Shown: positions 1-5,145 of the stretch, piece after piece
Position numbering within the stretch: the first letter of the stretch is position 1
How the letters are laid out: every line of letters starts with the position of its first letter
Source: Deltaproteobacteria bacterium
Lineage (GTDB): Bacteria > Desulfobacterota > Syntrophia > Syntrophales > Smithellaceae
Reading direction: 5' to 3'
DNA: 5,145 bases
NCBI GenBank assembly: GCA_017860985.1
Contig: JAGFXG010000229.1
Location: forward strand, 1-5,145
The notes under the pieces: generated by a model
Databases searched by the model: none
Told to the model about the DNA's origin: nothing
The model's input: only the letters and a program-made list of their open reading frames with translations
Program-made: the position numbers and the translations under genes

Positions 1-1268
1 GGCAGGATACATTTGTTAAAGCCAAGGCGTGCCGCCTCTTTCACCCGAACGTCCATTTGGGACACAGCCCGCACCTCGCCGGTGAGTCCTACCTCCCCCA
101 GAATGACCGTTCGGGGATCAACCGGACGATCCAGAAAACTCGACGCCATCGCCGCGACCACGCCCAGGTCAACGGCCGGTTCTTCCACCCGGACTCCACC
201 CGCAACATTGATAAAGATATCCGAACCTCCCAGATGCAGACCGCAGATTCTGTCCAAAACAGCAACCAGAAGCGACACGCGATTGTGGTCCACACCAATG
301 GCCGTACGTCGCGGCATGCCCAGGTTGGACTGACTGACCAGCGCCTGAATTTCCACTAAAATCGGCCGGGTGCCTTCGAGGCTGGGTACCACGACGGAAC
401 CGGGCGCATTTTGAGGCCGCTCAGCTAAAAAGAAGGCTGACGGATTGGGGACTTCTTTGAGACCCTTATCCTGCATTTCAAAAACGCCGATTTCATTGGT
501 CGGTCCAAAGCGGTTTTTGATGCTGCGAATAATCCGGTAGGCATGTCCGGAATCTCCTTCAAAATAAAGAACGGTGTCCACCATGTGTTCAAGGACCTTT
601 GGCCCGGCAATTGAACCGTCTTTGGTGACATGACCGATCAAAAACACGGGAATTCCGTTTTTCTTGGCCGAAAGAATGAGCCTCGAAGAGGCTTCTCGCA
701 CCTGCCCGACACTGCCCGGCGCCGACATCAGATCACCCGAATACACTGTCTGGATGGAATCAATTACGACAATAGCCGGTTCAATCTTTTTCACATGATC
801 GAGGATTTTCTCCAGGGACACTTCCACCAGGACCAGCAAATCCTTCGCCTGTGCGCCAATGCGGTTGCTGCGAAGTTTGATCTGATGAGCGGATTCCTCT
901 CCGGAAACATAGAGAACCTTCCTGCCGCCAACGGCAATATTTTTCATGACCTGAAGCATCAGCGTGGATTTGCCGATGCCCGGTTCGCCACCGATCAGAA
1001 TTGCGGAACCGTTTACGATTCCGCCGCCGAGCACCCTGTCAATCTCCGCAATGCCGGTGAGCATGCGCTCGCCTTCATCGGCCGAAATATCTTCGATGGG
1101 CATCGGTTTGCTGTCAAAAGACATACCGGTACGTCCCCCTGAATCCGGCTGGGAAACCAGCTCCTCGGCAAAACAGTTCCAGCCGTTGCAGGACGGGCAT
1201 TTGCCCAGCCACTTGGGCGACATATAACCGCAATGCTGGCAAAAGAAACTGGTTTTGGATTTTTTCAA
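1..1268 (-). CDS. radA: DNA repair protein RadA, 3' end cut off by window edge
   Basis: RadA is a RecA-family ATPase that drives branch migration of recombination intermediates. The reading frame is open for 422 codons from a TTG at 1268-1266 to the window edge. Visible in order: an N-terminal four-cysteine zinc finger (C10xxC13, C24xxC27), a RecA-like ATPase core with Walker A GGEPGIGKST (93-102) and Walker B VVID (167-170), the RadA signature KNRFG (251-255), and a Lon-protease-like C-terminal domain from about residue 285. E. coli RadA is 460 residues, so about 35-40 are missing beyond the edge. The TTG start is chosen because the zinc finger follows at the usual distance, there is no in-frame ATG or GTG just upstream, and AGGGAG (1281-1276) sits 7 nt before it. 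It lies 69 nt after gltX on the same strand. All key motifs are intact. Confidence 0.96.
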   Translation of the reverse strand, partial: MKKSKTSFFCQHCGYMSPKWLGKCPSCNGWNCFAEELVSQPDSGGRTGMSFDSKPMPIEDISADEGERMLTGIAEIDRVLGGGIVNGSAILIGGEPGIGKSTLMLQVMKNIAVGGRKVLYVSGEESAHQIKLRSNRIGAQAKDLLVLVEVSLEKILDHVKKIEPAIVVIDSIQTVYSGDLMSAPGSVGQVREASSRLILSAKKNGIPVFLIGHVTKDGSIAGPKVLEHMVDTVLYFEGDSGHAYRIIRSIKNRFGPTNEIGVFEMQDKGLKEVPNPSAFFLAERPQNAPGSVVVPSLEGTRPILVEIQALVSQSNLGMPRRTAIGVDHNRVSLLVAVLDRICGLHLGGSDIFINVAGGVRVEEPAVDLGVVAAMASSFLDRPVDPRTVILGEVGLTGEVRAVSQMDVRVKEAARLGFNKCIL

Positions 1269-1275
1269 AATTCTG

Positions 1276-1281
1276 CTCCCT
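1276..1281 (-). promoter_or_regulatory. Shine-Dalgarno of radA, fixes a TTG start
   Basis: The minus strand reads AGGGAG seven nucleotides upstream of the TTG at 1268. No ATG or GTG is available in frame close by, and the next in-frame ATG (residue 16) lies inside the zinc finger. This makes TTG the supported start. Confidence 0.75.
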
Positions 1282-1289
1282 GAAGTTGC

Positions 1290-1295
1290 ATTATA
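1290..1295 (-). promoter_or_regulatory. Candidate -10 box for radA
   Basis: The minus strand carries a perfect TATAAT in the gltX-radA gap. No good -35 hexamer is found 16-19 nt upstream (CATCCG at 17 nt spacing). Initiation about 7 nt downstream would give a leader of only about 15 nt that still contains the AGGGAG ribosome binding site. A hexamer match alone can occur by chance in such an AT-rich patch, so this is a weak call; radA could equally be read from upstream. Confidence 0.3.
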
Positions 1296-1303
1296 AAAGC
1301 ATA

Positions 1304-1336
1304 CCCTTCCGCCGGATGTAACGATGAAGGCAAGGG
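1304..1336 (-). other. Imperfect hairpin over the gltX stop region
   Basis: On the minus strand CCCTTGCC (1336-1329) can pair with GGC plus AAGGG (within 1313-1304), leaving a two-base bulge and a loop of about 15 nt. A short T run (TATGCTTTTATAAT) follows after a gap of a few bases. It could be a weak terminator after gltX, but the long loop and offset U tract make that doubtful. Confidence 0.2.
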
Positions 1337-1337
1337 A

Positions 1338-2777
1338 TCATGGATATGCCTGTTTCAGCCTTTTAACCGCGGACTCTTTTCCCAAAATGGCAAATACCTT
1401 CTCCAGCTCGGGGCCTTTGACTTTTCCGGTAAGCGCCGCCCTCACCGGCATAAATAAATCCCTGCCCTTGATGCCGGAGCGTTCCCTGGCATGTTTTATT
1501 GCCGCCGCATAAATCTCCAGCGGCAATCCTGCGGCGGTATCCAGATATTCACCAAAAGCCAGAACCACTTTTCTCGCACTTGCGGAATCGAGAACCTGTT
1601 TAGCCTCGGATGTCATCCGGTACCGGCTATCAAAAAACAAGGCAATGTGTTCACCGATATCGGCCAGCGCCGTCAATTCATCTCTCACGGTTTCGACAAC
1701 CTGTTTAAGCCACCAGGGATCCAGCTCTTCCGGCTGATAGCCGGCACGGCGTAAAAAAGGCCAGAGCCTGTTCATTAAATCATCAGCCGTCAGGCTTCGA
1801 ATGTAAACTGAATTGAGCCAGCGCAGCTTCTCTTCATCAAAAACCGCGCCGCTTTTCGATGCACGCTCAAGGGAAAATGCTTCAACCATTTCGGACTGAG
1901 ACATCACTTCGCGGGCGTCGGCAAACGAACTTCCCAGAAGTCCCAGATAATTCAGAAGCGCTTCCGGAAGATAGCCTTTCCTGCGGAACTCGCCAACGGA
2001 CACGGAACCGTGACGTTTGCTGAGTTTGGCGTGGTCCCTGCCCAGAATCAGGCAATGATGGGCGAAAACCGGCGGCTCAAAACCTAAAGCCCGATAAAGC
2101 ATGATTTGCAGGGCAGTGTTGGACAGGTGGTCTTCACCGCGGATCACGTGCGTAATCGCCATTAAATGATCGTCGATGACCACCGCAAAGTTATAGGCCG
2201 GCATACCGTTGGAACGGACAATGATAAAATCGCCGATGGATTCACCTTCAAACCTGATCAGTCCCCGGACCAGATCGCTGAATTCGACGGTTTTCCGGGG
2301 CACCTTAAAACGCCAGGATGGTTTTCGGCCCTGAGCCGCCAGCGCATCGCGCTCGCCGGTGTTGAGGTTGCGGCACTTCCCCATGTAGCGGGGCATTCGT
2401 TTGCTCAAAATGAGCGCCTGACGTTCCTCTTCAAGCTCTTCCCCGGTGCAGTAACAGGGATAGACAAGATCCGCATCAATCAGCTTCTTCAGATGGTCTG
2501 CGTAGAGATCGAGCCGCTCGCTTTGTTTATAAGGACCGTACGCTCCGTCTTTCTCCGGCCCTTCATCCCAATCCAGGCCAAGCCATTTCAAATCATCGAG
2601 CAGATTGACCTGATAGGAAAGCGCGCTGCGGGATTCGTCCGTGTCTTCTATACGCAGAACCAGACTGCCGCCGTGATGACGGGCAAACATCCAGTTAAAC
2701 AGAGCTGTGCGCGCGTTTCCCACATGCAGTTCACCGGTGGGTGACGGCGCAAATCTTACTCTTGGCCTGTCAGCCAT
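1338..2777 (-). CDS. gltX: Glutamyl-tRNA synthetase
   Basis: Class I aminoacyl-tRNA synthetase that charges tRNA with glutamate in the cytoplasm. The 479-residue length is normal for the bacterial enzyme. Seen in the sequence: N-terminal [16 protein letters not shown] with the HIGH-type motif HVGN (18-21), zinc-ligand pattern C108xC110 ... Y131xxxC135 in the insertion domain, the tRNA-binding stretch [11 protein letters not shown] (211-221), the KMSKS-type loop KLSKRHG (251-257) and a helical anticodon-binding C-terminal half. The ATG at 2777 is preceded by AAAGGA (2789-2784) with a 6-nt spacer, and it overlaps the ispF stop by 8 nt (ATGGCTGA), so the two are almost certainly cotranscribed and translationally coupled. 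Whether it is discriminating or also charges tRNA-Gln cannot be read from the motifs alone. Confidence 0.97.
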   Translation of the reverse strand: MADRPRVRFAPSPTGELHVGNARTALFNWMFARHHGGSLVLRIEDTDESRSALSYQVNLLDDLKWLGLDWDEGPEKDGAYGPYKQSERLDLYADHLKKLIDADLVYPCYCTGEELEEERQALILSKRMPRYMGKCRNLNTGERDALAAQGRKPSWRFKVPRKTVEFSDLVRGLIRFEGESIGDFIIVRSNGMPAYNFAVVIDDHLMAITHVIRGEDHLSNTALQIMLYRALGFEPPVFAHHCLILGRDHAKLSKRHGSVSVGEFRRKGYLPEALLNYLGLLGSSFADAREVMSQSEMVEAFSLERASKSGAVFDEEKLRWLNSVYIRSLTADDLMNRLWPFLRRAGYQPEELDPWWLKQVVETVRDELTALADIGEHIALFFDSRYRMTSEAKQVLDSASARKVVLAFGEYLDTAAGLPLEIYAAAIKHARERSGIKGRDLFMPVRAALTGKVKGPELEKVFAILGKESAVKRLKQAYP

Positions 2778-3654
2778 TCTTCATCCTTTCCACGCCGCTG
2801 GCTATGGCCAGCACGGCCACACCTTCCCCGCGTCCCACAAATCCCATGCCTTCATTTGTTTTGGCCTTGATATTGACGGCTGTCTTAGGGATATGTAACG
2901 TTCTGGCAATATTGGCCGTCATGGCATCGGCATAAGGCGCCAATTTTGGTTTTTCCATCATGACCGTGACATCAATATTATTGACGTTAAATCCCTTTGC
3001 CATGATGATCTGGCAAACCCGTTCTAAAAGAACAAGGCTGGAGATATTTTTATACGCATCATCCGTATCCGGAAAATGCCTGCCGATGTCCCCCGCCCCG
3101 GCCATGCCCAAGAGTGCGTCGCAGACGGCATGCAGCAGGGCGTCCGCGTCAGAATGCCCCTGCAGTCCCCGATCGCAGGGGATTTCAACTCCCCCGAGGA
3201 TGAGCTTCCTGTCCGGTGAAAATCGATGGCTGTCATAACCCAGCCCGCTGCGGTTAACCATTTTTTCTTTTCTCTTATTTTCCATCAATGCTTCCGCGAT
3301 CAGCAAATCTTCCGGCGTCGTGATTTTGATGTTTTCATGCGAACCGGCAACCATTCGGACGTTCACGCCCATTCTCTCAACCAAAGACGCGTCGTCCGTT
3401 CCATAAAAATGATCTCTCCCGGCTTTCTCATAAGCCCGACATAAAATATCATACCCAAAAGCCTGGGGGGTTTGCGTCTGCCACAAATTTTGACGGCGCA
3501 ACGTCGCCGTCACGATGTTTTCATCGGTTGTTTCCTTGATCGTGTCTTTGGCCGGAACACCGATGGAGGCGGCACCGCATTGGGCCGCCGCGGCAACGAC
3601 CCGGGTAATCATATCGCGGGTAACAAAAGGACGAACACCGTCGTGGACAATCAC
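2770..3654 (-). CDS. ispDF: IspD C-terminal part fused to complete IspF (damaged bifunctional IspDF)
   Basis: A 294-codon frame. Residues 1-124 are the C-terminal half of IspD (CTP:methylerythritol-4-phosphate cytidylyltransferase): HDGVRPF (4-10), PAKDTIK (34-40), WQTQTPQAF (58-66), TDDAS (86-90) and [10 protein letters not shown] (108-117), where K110 matches the E. coli substrate-binding K213. From about M132 comes a full IspF (MECDP synthase, about 163 residues): GYDSH with metal ligands D141 and H143, [11 protein letters not shown] with H167 and the third ligand H175, [11 protein letters not shown], and [16 protein letters not shown] near the end. Both act in consecutive parts of the MEP isoprenoid pathway. 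The only start is a weakly served GTG at 3654, overlapping the TGA of the upstream IspD fragment. The IspD part lacks its nucleotide-binding N-terminus in this frame, so as written IspF should work but IspD should not. M132, after a purine-rich AAGAGAAAAG stretch, could start IspF independently. Confidence 0.88.
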   Translation of the reverse strand: MIVHDGVRPFVTRDMITRVVAAAAQCGAASIGVPAKDTIKETTDENIVTATLRRQNLWQTQTPQAFGYDILCRAYEKAGRDHFYGTDDASLVERMGVNVRMVAGSHENIKITTPEDLLIAEALMENKRKEKMVNRSGLGYDSHRFSPDRKLILGGVEIPCDRGLQGHSDADALLHAVCDALLGMAGAGDIGRHFPDTDDAYKNISSLVLLERVCQIIMAKGFNVNNIDVTVMMEKPKLAPYADAMTANIARTLHIPKTAVNIKAKTNEGMGFVGRGEGVAVLAIASGVERMKNG

Positions 3655-3767
3655 AACATTGCACGTTCCGGTAACAGCAATGAATCCAGCGGAATATACT
3701 GCTTTGCAATATCAAGCCCCAGTCTTTTGCCTGCACCGCCTGCTGGAATGATTGCAACTGTTTTCAT
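3651..3767 (-). pseudogene. ispD: IspD N-terminal fragment, frameshifted and stopped
   Basis: ATG at 3767, with AGGA (3777-3774) six nucleotides upstream, begins a textbook IspD N-terminus: PAGGAGKRLG (8-17) and AKQY (21-24). R15 and K22 correspond to the catalytic R20 and K27 of the E. coli enzyme. The frame stays IspD-like through IPLD (25-28), then gives ten unrelated residues and a TGA at 3653-3651. The following IspD sequence (GFIAVTG, then HDGVRPF) continues in another frame from about 3687. In E. coli about 77 residues separate the KQY tyrosine from the HDAARP aspartate; here only about 20 do. Some 55-60 codons are therefore absent, with a net loss of 3n+1 nt. This is the true 5' end of the ispDF gene, which would span 3767-2770. 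Confidence 0.85.
3684..3689 (-). other. Probable deletion junction inside ispD
   Basis: The minus strand reads CTGGAT here. The N-terminal IspD frame reads through it as Leu-Asp (L27-D28), while the downstream frame reads GGA as the glycine that starts GFIAVTG, equivalent to the GLKA region of other IspD proteins. The two frames change over within a few bases of this point, so the exact breakpoint is ambiguous. Missing material would include the IspD strand-helix region and the conserved ERxxSV segment that contacts CTP. Confidence 0.6.
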
Positions 3768-3773
3768 GATGCA

Positions 3774-3777
3774 TCCT
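3774..3777 (-). promoter_or_regulatory. Shine-Dalgarno of ispD
   Basis: AGGA lies 6 nt upstream of the ATG at 3767 and directly abuts the U-rich tail of the terminator in the yacL-ispD gap. It supports 3767 as the authentic start of ispD, although the frame soon breaks. An ATG at 3774 overlaps this site and is in another frame. Confidence 0.65.
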
Positions 3778-3819
3778 AATAATAAAACGGGCCCGGAAAA
3801 TCATTTTCCCGGGCCCGTT
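3778..3819 (-). terminator. Strong intrinsic terminator after the PIN/TRAM gene
   Basis: On the minus strand AACGGGCCCGG (3819-3809) pairs perfectly with CCGGGCCCGTT (3796-3786). An inner AAAA/TTTT extends the stem past a single bulged G, leaving a TGA loop. TTTTATTATT (3787-3778) follows at once. The plus direction has no T run after the stem, so it works for minus-strand transcription only. It ends 10 nt before the ispD ATG, which leaves no room for a separate ispD promoter downstream of it. Confidence 0.9.
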
Positions 3820-3866
3820 CGCCAAAGGTATTTTCTTTCCGGTCAAAAAGACAGCAGAAATATGAG

Positions 3867-4886
3867 TTATGAATTGTTGCTTTTCTTTTCGGCGGCCTCT
3901 TTCAGTTCCGTGAAAATCATCCGGCCGGCTGTCGTTTGCAGCACGCTTGTGACAACAACTTCAACGTTCATGTTGATCATTTTTTGCGCACTGTCCACGA
4001 TAATCATGGTTCCGTCATCCAGGTAACCGACACCCTGCCCCTGTTCCTTGCCTTCGCGGATGATTTTGACCAGCATCTGTTCTCCGGGCAGTACCACCGG
4101 TTTCATCGCATTGGCCAGTTCGTTAACGTTGAGCACCCGGACACCCTGCAACTCAGCAACCTTGTTCAGGTTATAATCATTGGTCATCAGTTTGGCGTTC
4201 AATTTCTGGGCAAGGGCCACCAGTTTGCCGTCCACTCCCTTTATTTTCGGGAAATCCTGTTCAACGATCTCAATATTGATGGACGAACTTTTTTGCATCC
4301 TGTTCAGGACATCCAGACCACGCCTGCCCCGCGAACGCTTCATGGAATCCGAGGAGTCCGCGATGAATTGCAGTTCATTCAGAACAAAACGCGGCACAAT
4401 CAGCTCTCCGTCCATAAAACCCGTGTCGCAAATATCCGCGATTCTTCCGTCAATGATTACGCTGGTGTCCAGCAAACGGTGATCAACAGCATTCTTGCTT
4501 TCAACAGCACGGAAAGTGAACTCCTCCGCTTTTTTCGATCCGAGAACAAGACCCAGATACCCCAGAATGCCTGTCATGAGCAAATAGATCCACGGAACAA
4601 CCTGCTGATCCTGGGTAATCTTGATGACCATATTCAGGCCAAAACCAAGAATTAACGCGATCAGCAAACCGATGACCATGCCAATGACACCGCCCGCAAT
4701 GACTTTCAGAGAAAGCTTGCGGATGTCTTTTTCAACCCGGATGACCAGCAGCGCAACGACAAAACCTATAATAAAGCCGACAATTGCCTGTAAATAAGCA
4801 TTTGCACTGCTTGGCGGCGCCATATAAAAAACGATAAAATAACCGCTCACAGAACAGGCTAAAACTAATAATGCTCTTATGATCAA
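3867..4886 (-). CDS. YacL-like membrane PIN/TRAM-domain protein (putative RNase)
   Basis: About 339 residues from the TTG at 4886. Four hydrophobic segments (roughly 4-22, 30-51, 60-84, 98-117) anchor the N-terminus in the membrane. A PIN nuclease domain follows, starting LLDTSVIIDGRI with the first acidic residue D140, then E171 (VLNELQF), D219 (VDGKLV) and D237 (TNDYN), the expected metal-binding set. A C-terminal TRAM domain (about 264-325) contains PGEQMLVKI and GVGYLDDGTMIIVD and probably binds RNA. The protein resembles B. subtilis YacL and related integral-membrane PIN/TRAM proteins; family members are predicted ribonucleases whose targets I do not know. A longer frame begins at another TTG (4955), but its extra 23 residues run across the Shine-Dalgarno, so I prefer 4886. 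In Firmicutes yacL also precedes ispD-ispF-gltX. A strong terminator follows the gene. Confidence 0.9.
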   Translation of the reverse strand: MIIRALLVLACSVSGYFIVFYMAPPSSANAYLQAIVGFIIGFVVALLVIRVEKDIRKLSLKVIAGGVIGMVIGLLIALILGFGLNMVIKITQDQQVVPWIYLLMTGILGYLGLVLGSKKAEEFTFRAVESKNAVDHRLLDTSVIIDGRIADICDTGFMDGELIVPRFVLNELQFIADSSDSMKRSRGRRGLDVLNRMQKSSSINIEIVEQDFPKIKGVDGKLVALAQKLNAKLMTNDYNLNKVAELQGVRVLNVNELANAMKPVVLPGEQMLVKIIREGKEQGQGVGYLDDGTMIIVDSAQKMINMNVEVVVTSVLQTTAGRMIFTELKEAAEKKSNNS

Positions 4887-4891
4887 TCGAT

Positions 4892-4902
4892 TCACCTCCT
4901 TT
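4892..4902 (-). promoter_or_regulatory. Near-perfect Shine-Dalgarno deciding the PIN/TRAM start
   Basis: The minus strand reads AAAGGAGGTGA, complementary to the 16S rRNA 3' end, with 8 nt between GGAGG and the TTG at 4886. An in-frame GTG lies inside the site itself and cannot use it. This argues for TTG at 4886 rather than the upstream TTG at 4955. Confidence 0.85.
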
Positions 4903-5030
4903 CCATAAAATAAAAATAAAATATATACATGTATGAATATGATCCAGCTTTTCAAATGCTTCTTTAAAATGGAGGTCTTATTATTCCCCTGAATCAGGAA
5001 ATACGGTTTATCCTTTTTCGGTTTTCAAAG

Positions 5031-5058
5031 AGCATAAATAATCGTAAAAATGAATCAA
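5031..5058 (-). promoter_or_regulatory. Candidate sigma-70 promoter for the PIN/TRAM gene
   Basis: On the minus strand TTGATT (5058-5053) is followed after 16 nt by TATGCT (5036-5031); each matches the consensus at four of six positions, including TTGA and TAT...T. The predicted transcript would have an untranslated leader of about 140 nt. AT-rich DNA gives many such matches and other pairs further downstream are possible, so this is tentative. Confidence 0.3.
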
Positions 5059-5145
5059 CCACATTGCAGCAAGCTACAGGAAATTAACACTCGTCGTGCA
5101 TGAACAGGATCAATCTTCACTGCACCGTGAAAATCATCTGCAAAT

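Larger units (their letters stand above)
4887..5145 (-). other. Leader and upstream intergenic region of the PIN/TRAM gene
   Basis: This stretch holds no gene I can support. It is AT-rich, especially 4903-4930. A frame open from the window edge (5144) to a TGA at 5057-5055 gives 29 codons with no recognisable motif; it could be the tail of an upstream gene or chance. A 10-bp palindrome ATACATGTAT lies at 4925-4934. No tRNA, terminator or riboswitch fold was recognised by eye. Confidence 0.5.

Noticed and set aside
630..1142. Plus-strand open frame of 170 codons opposite radA
   Set aside because: Antisense to the RadA ATPase core; the minus frame holds Walker A, Walker B and KNRFG.
2166..2744. 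Plus-strand open frame of 192 codons opposite gltX
   Set aside because: Antisense to the catalytic domain of GltX, whose motifs are all in the minus frame; no domain of its own.
3521..3757. Minus-strand 78-codon frame overlapping the start of ispD
   Set aside because: It is a third frame over ispD sequence with no IspD-like or other motif. The IspD signatures lie in the other two frames.
3839..3844. TTGACC on the minus strand after the PIN/TRAM stop, as a -35 for ispD
   Set aside because: No acceptable -10 hexamer follows at 16-18 nt, and any transcript starting there would meet the terminator at once.
3936..4655. Plus-strand open frame of 239 codons opposite the PIN/TRAM gene
   Set aside because: It lies wholly antisense to a gene with clear PIN and TRAM motifs, has no recognisable domain and is best explained as a shadow frame.
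4993..5017. Repeated CGGTTT words and CCTGATTCAGG-like symmetry near 4980-5020 as a terminator or hairpin
   Set aside because: The CGGTTT copies are direct rather than inverted, and the short symmetric word has a one-base centre, so no stable stem forms.

Overview
The window is a run of bacterial housekeeping genes, all on the minus strand. Read 5' to 3' from the right edge, the order is a YacL-type membrane PIN/TRAM protein, ispD fused to ispF (with a damaged ispD), gltX, and radA, which is cut by the left edge. Base composition is moderate, coding density is high, and Shine-Dalgarno sites are clear. The fused IspD-IspF and the YacL-type protein beside gltX and radA would fit a deltaproteobacterial (Desulfobacterota, perhaps Syntrophales-like) genome. 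That placement is inferred from gene content only. I see no mobile element, CRISPR array, tRNA, rRNA or phage gene.

Layout: 5145-4887 is a non-coding leader with a candidate promoter. 4886-3867 is the PIN/TRAM gene, probably starting at a TTG behind a near-perfect Shine-Dalgarno. 3866-3768 is a 99-nt gap holding a strong intrinsic terminator whose U-rich tail runs straight into the ispD ribosome binding site. 3767-2770 is ispDF. Its first 28 IspD residues are normal, but then roughly 55-60 codons are missing, with a frameshift and a stop. The rest of IspD and the whole of IspF are open from a GTG at 3654. 2777-1338 is gltX, whose ATG overlaps the ispF stop. 1337-1269 is a short gap with a perfect -10 hexamer. 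1268-1 is radA, starting at TTG and lacking its last few dozen codons because of the window edge.

The cluster resembles the Firmicutes radA-disA-yacL-ispD-ispF-gltX neighbourhood, rearranged and without disA at this place. Functions are isoprenoid precursor synthesis (IspD/IspF, MEP pathway), glutamyl-tRNA synthesis (GltX), recombination intermediate processing (RadA) and a membrane-bound putative RNase (PIN/TRAM). These share a neighbourhood rather than a pathway. I found no convincing new system. The point most worth checking is the ispD lesion, which is either a real disabling deletion or a sequence/assembly error.
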